This document shows, piece after piece, positions 42,995 to 52,150 of a stretch of DNA of 64,000 nucleotides (position 1 is its first letter; the number at the start of each line of letters is the position of its first letter). The notes under the pieces were generated by a model. It saw only the letters and a list, made by a program, of their open reading frames with translations, had not been told where the DNA came from and searched no databases. The stretch is from Micavibrio sp. UBA5572. GTDB taxonomy: Bacteria; Pseudomonadota; Alphaproteobacteria; Micavibrionales; Micavibrionaceae. A program made the position numbers and the translations under genes. Location of the stretch: NCBI GenBank assembly GCA_002425415.1, contig DIMG01000010.1, forward strand, positions 76,023 to 140,022, given 5' to 3'.

Positions 42995-43093
42995 ACCCCG
43001 ACCGCCTGCCAAAATACCATAATTGAGACACCTTCTATTAGGATAACACACGGAAAACAAAACAGAAAGTTTTTCTGGGGTGTTTTTTAGAAG

Positions 43094-45880
43094 TTAGTGC
43101 GCTTCCGCCCAGTTTTTACTCCATCCAGCCTCTGCCGATAGTGGAATGGAAAATCTGGCGACTTGCTCCATTTCCCGCTTTACCAAGGCCGCCATTTCTT
43201 CGGCCTTTCCCTCTGGAACCTCCAGAATCAGCTCGTCATGCACTTGTAACAGCATTTTCAGGGGCAAATTTTCGCTTTCTATGCGATTATCGAGCCTAAT
43301 CATGGCCATTTTGATTAAATCGGCTGCCGTTCCCTGCAATGGAGCGTTAATAGCCTGACGTTCCGCGAAATTACGGCGAGCGGGATTTTTATCGGCAATC
43401 CCCGCAATTACACATTTTCTGCCAAATTTTGTTTTTACATAGCCTTTTTGGCGGGCTTCGGTCTTTAGCGATTCCATGAAATTTTCCAATTCCGGAAATC
43501 TTTCCATATATGTCTTAATATAAGCGGCGGCTTCCGAGATACTACAATCCAGTTGTTTTGCCAGCCCAAATCCACTAATTCCATAAATAATGCCAAAATT
43601 GATCGCTTTGGCTTTGCGGCGAATGTCCGGTGTCACCTCTTCCAGTTTTATGCCAAAAACTTCCGAGGCCGTCCGCGCGTGAATATCTTCACCCGAAATA
43701 AAAGCTGATTTCAACGATTCGATTCCGGCCATTTCGGCAACCAGTCGTAATTCGATCTGGCTATAATCTGCCGAAAGCAGAACGTGGCCTTCATCTGCCA
43801 CAAAGGCGGTGCGAATCAAGCGGCCTTCTTCCGTCCGAATAGGAATGTTTTGCAAATTGGGGTCGGACGACGATAAACGCCCCGTATTGGTTAGTGCCAT
43901 GGAAAAAGACGTGTGAACACGACCATTTTTTGGATTGATGGCTTCTTGAAGGCTTTCGGTGTAGGTCGAACGCAATTTTGATAAATGCCGCCAATCCAGA
44001 ATTTTTTCGACAAAGTCATGGCCTTCTGTCGCCAATTTTTCCAAAACATCTGCCGCCGTTGACCAATCTCCGGTTTTTGTTTTACTGCCTCCCGTCAATC
44101 CCATTTCATCAAACAAAACCACGCCAAGTTGTTTGGGAGAACCAACATTGAATTTATGACCGGCCTGTTCAAAAATTTTATCTTCAAGCTTTGCGATCTG
44201 TTCGGCAAAGTTTTGTGATAAATATCGCAAAACACTCCGATCAACCTTGATGCCTTTTTCTTCCATACGGGCAATCACCGGAATCATCGGACGCTCTATA
44301 TCTTCATAAATACTGGCCATTTTTTCCTGTGCGATCCGCGGCTTAAAAATTTCATGAAGTCGCAATGTCAAATCCGCATCTTCAGCGGCGTAAGTGCAGG
44401 CTTTATCAATCGGAACTTCGGCAAATGAAATTCTTCCCTTGCCCTTTCCTGTTACTTCATCGTAGGAAATCATTTTATGACCACAAAATGTTAGCGCCAA
44501 TTCATCAAGGCCATGTCCATGACTCGATCCATCCACCACATAAGACAGCATCATCGTATCATCCAAAGGTGTGATGTTCTTAAAACCTACTGCCCATAAC
44601 ATTTGCAAATCATATTTTGCGTTATGTCCGATTTTTAAAATTGATGGATCACTGAAATATGGATTCAGAACAGATACTATTTCTTTTATCGGTGCTTGGC
44701 ACGGCGTGTCATCCTGCATTCCCAGAAGATCGGCTTTCTTTCCGTGGGTCAGTGGAACATAACAAGCGCGACCCCCGCGTGTAGCCAGTGAAATTCCAAC
44801 CAGTTCCGCCAATGCTGGCGTTAATCCGGTTGTTTCAGTGTCAAAAGCCAAAAACCCTGTTTGAGTGGCATCTTGTATCCATTCTTTCAATTCGTCTGCC
44901 GTCATAATCAAGACATAATCCTGATTTATGATGTCATGGTTTTGTGGTATAGAGGATGGAGATAATAATGATGTTTCTGGTGTTGTCGCTGGTATTGATG
45001 CTTGTCCGTTGTTATTGGCAAAAGGCAAACGAGCCACCAATGATTTAAATCCTTGCGTTTCCAAAAAGACTTTCAGTGTCGGGGAAAATAATTCTGTTGG
45101 GATTAAATCTTCAACAGGAACAGTCACCGGAACATCATTCATCAGCGTAACCAACCGTTTTGAAATTCTGGCCAGTTCAGCGTTTGTTTCCAAAGCCTCG
45201 CGGCGTTTGGGTTGCTTGATTTCATTGGTACGGGATAAAAGACTTTCCAGGCTGCCATATTCAGAGATTAATTGCGCGGCTGTTTTAATACCAATCCCCG
45301 GAACTCCGGGGACGTTATCCACCGAATCACCACATAAAGATTGAACATCTATCACTTGCTCGGGAGGAACTCCAAATTTCTCGATTACCTGTTCACGGCC
45401 GATTGTGATTTGTTTCATCGGGTCAATCATGGACACACCATCACGAACCAACTGCATTAAATCCTTATCTGATGAGACAATCGTTACATCTATTCCATTG
45501 TCATTTGCCAATCGGGCATAAGTCGCTATCAAATCATCGGCTTCGTAGCCTTCCATTTCTATTGTTGGCAATCCGAAGGCTTCCGATGCCTCTCGAATAA
45601 GGGGAAATTGAGGCACAAGATCTTCTGGTGCGGGTGGGCGGTGCGCCTTATAATCCGCATAAATTTCATTGCGAAAATTAAGACGGGCGGCATCAAAAAT
45701 AATTGCGATATGGGCATCAGGATGCGAGGTCAGTAATTTATGAAGCATATTGCAAAAGCCCATCACCGCACCAACAGGTGTTCCGTCAGGGCGCGTGAGC
45801 GGCGGTAAGGCATGGTAGGCGCGAAAAATAAATCCTGACCCGTCTACAAGAAAAAGTTCTTTTGATTTCATGTTTTCCAT
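43094..45880 (-). CDS. polA: DNA polymerase I
   Basis: All three Pol I domains are present in 928 residues. The 5'-3' exonuclease (~1-290) has YEADDLIATYA and the helix-hairpin-helix GVPGIGIKTAA. The 3'-5' proofreading domain (~325-520) keeps FLAFDTETTGL, so proofreading is likely active. The polymerase domain (~550-928) has motif A DYSQIELRL, motif B RRKAKAINFGIIYG and motif C QVHDELILEVP. Pol I fills gaps after Okazaki-fragment primer removal and repair. It starts five bases after the patatin stop; a second ATG nine bases in may be the true start. Confidence 0.98.
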   Translation of the reverse strand: MENMKSKELFLVDGSGFIFRAYHALPPLTRPDGTPVGAVMGFCNMLHKLLTSHPDAHIAIIFDAARLNFRNEIYADYKAHRPPAPEDLVPQFPLIREASEAFGLPTIEMEGYEADDLIATYARLANDNGIDVTIVSSDKDLMQLVRDGVSMIDPMKQITIGREQVIEKFGVPPEQVIDVQSLCGDSVDNVPGVPGIGIKTAAQLISEYGSLESLLSRTNEIKQPKRREALETNAELARISKRLVTLMNDVPVTVPVEDLIPTELFSPTLKVFLETQGFKSLVARLPFANNNGQASIPATTPETSLLSPSSIPQNHDIINQDYVLIMTADELKEWIQDATQTGFLAFDTETTGLTPALAELVGISLATRGGRACYVPLTHGKKADLLGMQDDTPCQAPIKEIVSVLNPYFSDPSILKIGHNAKYDLQMLWAVGFKNITPLDDTMMLSYVVDGSSHGHGLDELALTFCGHKMISYDEVTGKGKGRISFAEVPIDKACTYAAEDADLTLRLHEIFKPRIAQEKMASIYEDIERPMIPVIARMEEKGIKVDRSVLRYLSQNFAEQIAKLEDKIFEQAGHKFNVGSPKQLGVVLFDEMGLTGGSKTKTGDWSTAADVLEKLATEGHDFVEKILDWRHLSKLRSTYTESLQEAINPKNGRVHTSFSMALTNTGRLSSSDPNLQNIPIRTEEGRLIRTAFVADEGHVLLSADYSQIELRLVAEMAGIESLKSAFISGEDIHARTASEVFGIKLEEVTPDIRRKAKAINFGIIYGISGFGLAKQLDCSISEAAAYIKTYMERFPELENFMESLKTEARQKGYVKTKFGRKCVIAGIADKNPARRNFAERQAINAPLQGTAADLIKMAMIRLDNRIESENLPLKMLLQVHDELILEVPEGKAEEMAALVKREMEQVARFSIPLSAEAGWSKNWAEAH

Positions 45881-45885
45881 CTTTA

Positions 45886-47019
45886 TTATTTTGTTTCTTT
45901 TGATTTTGTGCGTGGCTCAAGATAGTCACGGGTAATATCAATCGTCGATTTTTTACCTATCGCATCATAGTTATTTTTCAGCCAGTCTTTTGCTGCCTGC
46001 TGCCCCTGATCGCGTAGCTGTTTCAAGAATGGCCACGAGGTGTCAAACTTGCTTGAGAGATCAAGCTCACTCATCGCGTCTTCAGCCCGAATGGCGTGAA
46101 TTAGAACATCACGATATTTGCTTTTATATTCTTCTTTTATCATATCATGAGATAAAAGTTTTTGAACAAATGAAATGGCGCGAAGTTCTTTCAAAAGAGA
46201 CGCATTGAACGTCACTTCATTTAACCTGTTTTCTATTTCTGGTGCCTCTTTCGGAATTTCATTCCGCACCAAAGGATTTACATGCACAATCAAAACATCA
46301 TTCGAATCAACCTCGTAAAATAAAGGCCATAAAGACGGATTTCCTACAAAACCGCCATCCCAGAAATAATCACCATCCACTTTAACCGCCCGAAAAACAT
46401 TGGGTAAAGCTGCTGACGCCATAACCATATCAGCAGTTAGTTCTTCTGTTTTAAAAATCCGCGCATCCCCTGTTTGAACATTAGTGGCCGTAATGAATAA
46501 CTGAACATCTTTATTGGTTCTGATCTTTTTAAAATCAACCATGTCCTTTAAAATATCTAAAAGCGGATTTATATTGAACGGATTGAATTGATAGGGTGAA
46601 ATATTTTGTGACATGAGATTGATAAAATGTGCGGCATTATTTCGACCCTCATTCCATTCACCTTGCCATGCTGAAAACATATCAGCCATTGCAGAAAATG
46701 GAGAGACAAAAGAAGAAGAAAACGCGTTGGGCGCAACCGGACTAAAAACAGATCCGGCTTCGGATACTTTATGCCAAAAATCTTCAAGAGCCTGACGCGC
46801 GGCATCGTTTCCTCCTGCAATTAAACCATGCGCCATAACGACAGCATTCATTGACCCTGCAGACGTTGCACTGATTCCTTCAAAATCAAGGCCATCCTGC
46901 TTTAAAAATTCATCCAGAACGCCCCATGTGAATGCGCCATGTGCCCCGCCACCTTGCAAGGCCATGTTGATTTTCTTGCAGTCTGTTTTGCCGCTTTCGC
47001 TCTTTTTTGATTTAACCAT
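45886..47019 (-). CDS. Patatin-like phospholipase
   Basis: The 377-residue protein opens with the patatin oxyanion motif GGGAHGAFTWGVLDEFL (~24-40). The nucleophile region reads ISATSAGSMNA, so the expected GxSxG has alanine at its first glycine (ATSAG). The catalytic aspartate motif DGGFVGNPS is at ~220. It lacks a signal peptide. Such enzymes hydrolyse acyl groups of membrane phospholipids or act as toxins when secreted; the C-terminal region resembles alphaproteobacterial DUF3734-type patatins with unknown targets. It precedes polA by five bases and is divergent from rocD. Confidence 0.88.
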   Translation of the reverse strand: MVKSKKSESGKTDCKKINMALQGGGAHGAFTWGVLDEFLKQDGLDFEGISATSAGSMNAVVMAHGLIAGGNDAARQALEDFWHKVSEAGSVFSPVAPNAFSSSFVSPFSAMADMFSAWQGEWNEGRNNAAHFINLMSQNISPYQFNPFNINPLLDILKDMVDFKKIRTNKDVQLFITATNVQTGDARIFKTEELTADMVMASAALPNVFRAVKVDGDYFWDGGFVGNPSLWPLFYEVDSNDVLIVHVNPLVRNEIPKEAPEIENRLNEVTFNASLLKELRAISFVQKLLSHDMIKEEYKSKYRDVLIHAIRAEDAMSELDLSSKFDTSWPFLKQLRDQGQQAAKDWLKNNYDAIGKKSTIDITRDYLEPRTKSKETK

Positions 47020-47115
47020 GATGTTACTCTAGGCAGTGCAGCATAAAAAAACCAGAGAGCACTTGCCCTTTGTGCATAAAAAAACGATGATTATAGAATG
47101 AGGAAGGATTTAACC

Positions 47116-48321
47116 ATGATGACCCCACAAGATGTTATTGATCGCGAAGACCGTTTTTTGGCTCATAATTACCATCCCTTGCCTGTTGTTCTGGCAAAAG
47201 GGGATGGTGTTTGGGTCTGGGATACCGAAGGGAATAAATATCTCGACTTCCTGAGTGCCTATAGTGCCGTAAGTGCAGGACACCACAACCCAAGAATTCT
47301 CAAGGCTATGGCAACCCAAGTTGAAAAGCTTGGTGTTCCGTCCCGTGCGTTTTATACCGATGTCCTTGGTGAATTCGCCGAAAGGCTTTGCCAAGTGACG
47401 GGAATGGACAGAATGCTTCCTATGAACACCGGCGCAGAAGCCGTAGAAACCGCAATCAAGGCGGCACGACGCTGGGGATACCGTGTTAAGGGTATAAAAG
47501 ACAACAAAGCGCGGATTATTGTTTGTAATGGTAATTTTCACGGCCGCACAACGACGATTGTCGGCTTTTCTTCTGATGCCGATTACAGGGCTGGATTTGG
47601 GCCTTTTTCAAGTGGGTTTGATTCCATTCCATTCGGGGATTACGATGCTCTGGAACGTGCCATTACGCCTGATACCTGTGCTTTTCTGGTTGAACCCATT
47701 CAAGGCGAAGGGGGTATTATTATTCCGCCGGACGGGTATTTACGCCGTGCGCAAGAGCTTTGTCGCAACCAGAATGTTTTGCTTATTCTTGATGAAATCC
47801 AGACTGGGTTATCCCGCACTGGTAAAGATTTTTGTTTCCAATATGAAATCGATAAGCCCGATGGGTTGACTTTGGGCAAGGCTTTGGGCGGTGGTGTTTA
47901 CCCTGTATCTGCTTTTCTGGCACGCGCCGATGTGATGGACGTATTCGAGCCCGGATCACATGGATCAACTTTTGGAGGAAATCCGATTGCGGCAGCCATT
48001 GGCCTTGAAGCTCTTGCCTTGATCGCAGACGATCACTATTCCCAACGCTCTTTCGAGTTGGGAGAATATTTGCGAGGAAAGCTGGAAGCCTTACAAAGCC
48101 CACTGATCCGAGAGGTACGGGGGAAAGGGTTGTTAATCGGTATGGAAATATACACCAATCAGGTTTCTGCCCGTTCAATTTGTGAAGCCTTGAAAACCCG
48201 TGGCGTGCTTTGTAAAGAAACCCATGAAACCACGATCCGGTTTGCGCCGCCTTTGATTATTACCCAAGAGCAGATTGACTGGGCAGTTGGTGAAGTGGCT
48301 GATGTTTTGTCGTCATTATAA
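47116..48321 (+). CDS. rocD: Ornithine aminotransferase
   Basis: This PLP enzyme (401 residues) converts ornithine and 2-oxoglutarate to glutamate-5-semialdehyde and glutamate, linking arginine and proline metabolism. Family features are HNYHPLPVVLAKGDGVWVWD at the start, LSAYSAVSAGHHNP, the PLP region NTGAEAVETAIKAAR, EPIQGEGGI, LDEIQTGLSRTGK, and the Schiff-base lysine in LTLGKALGGG. The ATG at 47116 is preferred because AGGAAGGA lies seven bases before it; an ATG at 47098 is upstream of that site. It could also act on acetylornithine, but the sequence is closer to RocD. Confidence 0.95.
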   Translation: MMTPQDVIDREDRFLAHNYHPLPVVLAKGDGVWVWDTEGNKYLDFLSAYSAVSAGHHNPRILKAMATQVEKLGVPSRAFYTDVLGEFAERLCQVTGMDRMLPMNTGAEAVETAIKAARRWGYRVKGIKDNKARIIVCNGNFHGRTTTIVGFSSDADYRAGFGPFSSGFDSIPFGDYDALERAITPDTCAFLVEPIQGEGGIIIPPDGYLRRAQELCRNQNVLLILDEIQTGLSRTGKDFCFQYEIDKPDGLTLGKALGGGVYPVSAFLARADVMDVFEPGSHGSTFGGNPIAAAIGLEALALIADDHYSQRSFELGEYLRGKLEALQSPLIREVRGKGLLIGMEIYTNQVSARSICEALKTRGVLCKETHETTIRFAPPLIITQEQIDWAVGEVADVLSSL

Positions 48322-48369
48322 AGTTGTCCCTGATACTCCTTGAAATAATGGAAAAGAATAAGGAAATCA

Positions 48370-48395
48370 AAAACCCGCCTAAAGAGCGGGTTTTC
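48370..48395. terminator. Bidirectional terminator between rocD and the 206-aa gene
   Basis: AAAACCCGC (48370-48378) pairs with GCGGGTTTT (48386-48394) around a seven-base loop. A and T runs flank both sides, so it can serve both converging genes. Confidence 0.85.
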
Positions 48396-48427
48396 TTATT
48401 CGGTATATATTTCTGATCTATTTCGAA

Positions 48428-49048
48428 TCAGCTTACTGGTGCATCCACTTTAACCGGAAGATCGGCCGCGATCGGTTCATCACTCAACATTTCGATCATC
48501 CCAGTGGGTTGAACAGCGAAATTGGCGATAAATAACGCATTGGAATAAAAAACCACAGCGTCGCACAACAGATAACCTTGTTCGTTACGGCCTTCATAGC
48601 TGGCTGGACGAACTGTTCCTTCAATAACTGCTCGTGTCTTCGGATCTTCGGTTTGAGGAATATACGGATCGTCCATATTTTCTGCGATCAAGAACGGCCC
48701 TTCTTCTCCACGAACGAAAAAACAGAAAAAGCGCAAATATTCGAGAACATTTTCTTCCGTTACAACAATCGGCGCTTTGGCATTCACTTCATGAATCGGC
48801 GGCGATGTCCCGTTCAGGCGGTATAACGTACCTTGATCCGCCAGAAAGTAGACCGCAAGGCGAGGCTTCCCCCAGCTACGGTCTTTTAACCGTATCAAAA
48901 CAACATTTTCATAAAATGGTAATTGGCGCCAGCCAACCTCGGTGGTTGCCGCATTCGCCTGATACTTGCCATCAATAGGGTTCACTTGCGATATGAAGCC
49001 TTCAAGCTCCTCCCCGAGAACCGGGGTCCAGTTATTATCTTCGTACAT
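48428..49048 (-). CDS. Hypothetical protein, 206 aa
   Basis: The protein is soluble, without signal peptide or TM segment, and predominantly beta with acidic character (YEDNNWTPVLGEELEGFI at the start; a VVLIRLKDRSWGKPRLAVYFLADQGTLYRLNG block in the middle). It ends in a DLPVKVDAPVS tail. I have no family name for it, though its clean composition suggests a conserved alphaproteobacterial gene. It lies between rocD and rpmH, divergent from the latter across a 211-base region containing the rpmH promoter and DnaA-box-like sites. Confidence 0.7.
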   Translation of the reverse strand: MYEDNNWTPVLGEELEGFISQVNPIDGKYQANAATTEVGWRQLPFYENVVLIRLKDRSWGKPRLAVYFLADQGTLYRLNGTSPPIHEVNAKAPIVVTEENVLEYLRFFCFFVRGEEGPFLIAENMDDPYIPQTEDPKTRAVIEGTVRPASYEGRNEQGYLLCDAVVFYSNALFIANFAVQPTGMIEMLSDEPIAADLPVKVDAPVS

Positions 49049-49076
49049 TAAAAATCCTTAGAAGGTTTTGGATAAA

Positions 49077-49170
49077 TCCAGCCGTTAAAATAAGCGATAG
49101 ACTATGAAAAGAAAAGAGTTTTTTACCCTGTATGGCTCAAGAATTGAAATTATCGACTTTTTGTGGATAA
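49077..49170 (-). promoter_or_regulatory. DnaA-box-like sites upstream of rpmH
   Basis: A perfect DnaA box TTATCCACA lies on the minus strand at 49170-49162, six bases before the rpmH -35 element. A second site, TTATCCAAA at 49085-49077, matches eight of nine positions. Two sites do not make an origin, but rpmH is ancestrally next to dnaA and oriC and DnaA also regulates transcription. Confidence 0.45.
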
Positions 49171-49175
49171 GTTCG

Positions 49176-49204
49176 TTGACTCTGGCAAGCAAATTCTTTA
49201 TAGA
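49176..49204 (+). promoter_or_regulatory. Predicted sigma70 promoter of the rpmH operon
   Basis: TTGACT (49176-49181), a 17-base spacer and TATAGA (49199-49204) lie about 55 bases before the rpmH ATG. A CTGGAG ribosome-binding site precedes the ATG. Confidence 0.7.
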
Positions 49205-49259
49205 CTGCGCTTCGGGATAAAAAATACGAATTTAAGACTGTAATTTCTGGAGAATTATT

Positions 49260-49397
49260 ATGACTAAACGCACTTATCAACCAAGCCGCCTCGTTCGCAA
49301 GCGCCGCCACGGTTTCCGTTCGCGCATGGCAACTGCTGATGGCGCACAAGTGTTGTCCCGTCGTCGCGCCAAAGGCCGTAAAGTGTTGAGCGCTTAG
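49260..49397 (+). CDS. rpmH: 50S ribosomal protein L34
   Basis: The 45-residue product is a near-ideal L34: MTKRTYQPSRLVRKRRHGFR, then SRMATADGAQVLSRRRAKGRK and a short VLSA end. L34 is a small basic protein of the 50S subunit. The gene is shorter than the usual open-frame cut-off but has a strong promoter, a ribosome-binding site and the universal rpmH-rnpA neighbour. Confidence 0.98.
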   Translation: MTKRTYQPSRLVRKRRHGFRSRMATADGAQVLSRRRAKGRKVLSA

Positions 49398-49444
49398 TCG
49401 CATCGACTTTATAAAGCTGGTGCGAGTCTGCCGCTGTCTGATGG

Positions 49445-49864
49445 ATGAATAAGACAATGAGAGCAACCAAAGCCGATCTGGAAAATACAAGCCGCCTCGT
49501 TCAACAGGCGGCTTTTGATTCTTTGCGCAAAACCAAGAAACGTTGGGTTTCAAAAGGTTTTGCCTTACAAGTTATCCCCCAAGCCAATTGTGACGGCACA
49601 ACCGAACAGGACGAACCCTCTTCTGATCCTTTGGGGTTTTGTATTATTGCCAGTAAAAAAACCGCCAGGCAGGCTGTTTTGCGCAACCGGATGCGGCGCA
49701 GGCTTAAAGCCGTTGCCCTTGAAATCTTGCCCCGCAATGCCCAAATGGGTATGCATTATATGATTGTCGCGCGACGTGACGCCCTAACGCTGGGGGTTGA
49801 TGAGTTAAGGCGCGATATGGTGTGGTGTTTAAAACGCCTTGATTTGCTTAAAAATGGATCATAA
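49445..49864 (+). CDS. rnpA: Ribonuclease P protein component
   Basis: RnpA binds the RNase P RNA and helps recognise the 5' leader of pre-tRNA. The 139-residue protein has the family core: KTKKRWVSKGFALQVI, FCIIASKKTARQAVLRNRMRRRLKAVALE (the RNR-type basic helix) and MHYMIVARRDA. A ~20-residue acidic stretch at ~60-75 is inserted between early strands, common in alphaproteobacteria. It follows rpmH after 47 bases and its end overlaps yidD by 11 bases. Confidence 0.95.
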   Translation: MNKTMRATKADLENTSRLVQQAAFDSLRKTKKRWVSKGFALQVIPQANCDGTTEQDEPSSDPLGFCIIASKKTARQAVLRNRMRRRLKAVALEILPRNAQMGMHYMIVARRDALTLGVDELRRDMVWCLKRLDLLKNGS

Positions 49865-50219
49865 CCAAACTTTAAACCCTTTTATTCGGCTGGCATTGGG
49901 ATTTATTCGCCTTTATCGGCTGATTTTGTCTCCTTGGCTGGGAAATCAATGCCGTTTTCATCCGACCTGTTCCCATTATGCCGAAGAAGCTTTTCTGATC
50001 CACGGGTTTTTCAAAGGGTTTGGCCTGACACTCTGGCGCATTTTACGCTGCGCTCCTTGGGGACGGGGGTCGTGGATTGATCCGGTTCCCCCCAAACATA
50101 TTTCCAAAAATGAATCCCACACAGGGTTTGCGTGGGCGCGTCTTCTCCGTTATAACGAGGCGCACTCTACGAAACCAAGTGAAAAGTTAATAACCCCTAC
50201 GGAGCAAGACGAGAGATGA
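49854..50219 (+). CDS. yidD: Membrane-protein insertion efficiency factor YidD
   Basis: YidD is a small amphipathic inner-membrane-associated protein assisting YidC. The 121-residue frame from ATG 49854 has the family core LGFIRLYRLILSPWLGNQCRFHPTCSHYAEEAF, then GFGLTLWRILRCAPWGRGSWIDPVP. The cysteine in FHPTCSHYA is conserved. The C-terminal ~40 residues extend beyond the family core. It overlaps rnpA by 11 bases and yidC by four, so translation of the three is coupled. Confidence 0.95.
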   Translation: MDHNQTLNPFIRLALGFIRLYRLILSPWLGNQCRFHPTCSHYAEEAFLIHGFFKGFGLTLWRILRCAPWGRGSWIDPVPPKHISKNESHTGFAWARLLRYNEAHSTKPSEKLITPTEQDER

Positions 50220-52150
50220 AATCTCCCCTCACACCCAATCAACTTCCACCTTCCCCCCCGAATTCTCCTAGGGGAATGCACCAACAAGACAAGCGTAACC
50301 TTATCATTTTTGCGGTTGCAGCTATGGCTTTGTGGTTTTTATTCGAGCATTTTGTTCTTGCTCCACGGATTGAGGCAGCAACAAAAGCCCGTGAGATGGC
50401 TGAACTGAAAACTCCCCAAACGATTGCAAGCGAGCAAGCTGTTCCTATTGAAGATGTGATTATACCTCGCGAAGAACGGTTAGCCGAGGTTAAACGGATT
50501 CTTATTGATTCTCCTGAAATCAGCGGGTCAATCGCGATTCAAGGAAGCCGCATTGATGATGTTGTTCTAAAAAACCACTTTGTTACGCTTGAAAATATCG
50601 AGCATGTGGTCATGATGTCCCCGTCCGGATCTGAAAAACCCCACTACACCGAAAGTGGCTGGTTGGCGAAAGACAGTAAAATTCTTGTTCCAAGCCCTGA
50701 CACTATATGGTCAGTCAAAGGGAGTGATGCACCATTATCTCCTTCCCATCCTGTAACTTTTCAATGGTCGAACGGGCAAGGCCTGACTTTTGGTTTGACT
50801 TATTCGATTGATGAACATTTCTTAATCAGTGTTACCCAAAGCGTTACCAATTCAACCAATAAGGCTGTCAGCCTTTACCCGTATTCTGCCGTTACCCGTC
50901 GTGGCGTTCCTCATGGCTTTGAAAAAGGTGTTGGATATGAAGGGCCGCTCGGTTATATCGGCGATGAAATGCATGAAATTTCCTATGGAGACATGGAAGA
51001 CGAACCTGTCCAAACATTTAGCGCCTTAAACGGTTGGATCGGATTTGGGGAAAAATACTGGCTGTCTGCAGTGATCCCTTCGCAAATGTCCATGCACACT
51101 TATCGTTTCCAAATGGTGCCAAATAAAAAAGATAAAAATATGCCCTTGTATCAGCTTGATGCGCGGGGCGACGAAATGGTTGTCGAGCCAAATAAAACTA
51201 TCGAAGATACCAGTCATATTTTTATTGGCGCAAAGAAACTTTCTTTGCTTTCCGACTATCAGGATGAATTGTCCCTACGCCACTTTGATCTCGCTGTTGA
51301 TTTTGGGGTTTTATATTTTCTGACCAAGCCTCTTTATATTACCCTGATCTTTTTGTACGGATTGGTAGGAAATTTTGGCGTGGCGGTTATTCTTTTGACT
51401 GTCGTTGTTCGCGCACTGGTTTTCCCGTTGGCCAACAAATCCTACCGTTCTTTTGCGGCTTTGCGTAAAGTATCCCCCAAAATGGCGGAAATCAAAGCCA
51501 GATACGGAAGTGATAAACCAAAATTACAGCAAGAGTTGGTGAAGTTATACGAAACAGAAAAAGTCAATCCGATGGCCGGATGTTTTCCTTTGTTGTTACA
51601 AATTCCTATTTTCTTTGCTGTCTATAAAGTGATTACCATTGCTGTTGAAATGCGTCATGCGCCATTCTTTGGATGGATCAAGGATTTGTCTGCCCATGAT
51701 CCATTGTCAGTTTTTAATTTTTTTGGTTTATTGCCGTTTGATGTTCCAACATTTATGATGATTGGCCCTTGGTCACTCTTGATGCTTGCGATGTTGTTAA
51801 TCCAAAAACAATTCAATCCACCCCCTCAAGATCAGATTCAACGTGATATTGCAAACTACATGCCGTGGCTGATGACCTATATGCTATCAAATTTTGCATC
51901 AGCCCTTGTTATTTACTGGGCGTTCTCGAATTTATTTTCTGTTATCCAGCAAGCCTTTATTATGCGTTCGATGGGTGTTCCGATTTATCTGTTTTCTCCT
52001 GATGCTGCGCGAGAACATCACGAGTCTCATAAAAAAGAGACCGCAAAAGTTCTGGGTGCCATTCAAGAAGAAAAAGATGCTGAAGCTGCTGAATCATCAA
52101 AAGAAGAATCAAAAGCGGATAAAACTCATGAGGATAAATCAAAGGAATGA
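50216..52150 (+). CDS. yidC: Membrane protein insertase YidC
   Basis: YidC inserts proteins into the inner membrane alone or with Sec. The 644-residue protein has TM1 at ~30-47, a large periplasmic beta domain (~90-365), and the conserved C-terminal five-TM insertase region (~370-600) with LVGNFGVAVILLTVVVRALVFPL, NPMAGCFPLLLQIPIFFAVY and an FASALVIYWAFSNLFSVIQQ helix. The positively placed arginine after VTVVVRA-type TM2 is present. The lysine/glutamate-rich tail is long. An internal ATG at codon 21 is an alternative start. The engB start overlaps its stop in ATGA. Confidence 0.98.
   Translation: MKSPLTPNQLPPSPPNSPRGMHQQDKRNLIIFAVAAMALWFLFEHFVLAPRIEAATKAREMAELKTPQTIASEQAVPIEDVIIPREERLAEVKRILIDSPEISGSIAIQGSRIDDVVLKNHFVTLENIEHVVMMSPSGSEKPHYTESGWLAKDSKILVPSPDTIWSVKGSDAPLSPSHPVTFQWSNGQGLTFGLTYSIDEHFLISVTQSVTNSTNKAVSLYPYSAVTRRGVPHGFEKGVGYEGPLGYIGDEMHEISYGDMEDEPVQTFSALNGWIGFGEKYWLSAVIPSQMSMHTYRFQMVPNKKDKNMPLYQLDARGDEMVVEPNKTIEDTSHIFIGAKKLSLLSDYQDELSLRHFDLAVDFGVLYFLTKPLYITLIFLYGLVGNFGVAVILLTVVVRALVFPLANKSYRSFAALRKVSPKMAEIKARYGSDKPKLQQELVKLYETEKVNPMAGCFPLLLQIPIFFAVYKVITIAVEMRHAPFFGWIKDLSAHDPLSVFNFFGLLPFDVPTFMMIGPWSLLMLAMLLIQKQFNPPPQDQIQRDIANYMPWLMTYMLSNFASALVIYWAFSNLFSVIQQAFIMRSMGVPIYLFSPDAAREHHESHKKETAKVLGAIQEEKDAEAAESSKEESKADKTHEDKSKE

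Noticed and set aside
37060..43060. Tandem gene duplications as an insertion-element or integron-cassette array
   Set aside because: No inverted or direct terminal repeats, transposase, integrase or attC-like sites flank the genes; similarity is at the protein level, consistent with old duplication.
49049..49259. Replication origin at the rpmH upstream region
   Set aside because: Only one perfect and one imperfect DnaA box are seen, with no AT-rich unwinding tract of note, no dnaA and no further clusters; kept only as a regulatory-site observation.
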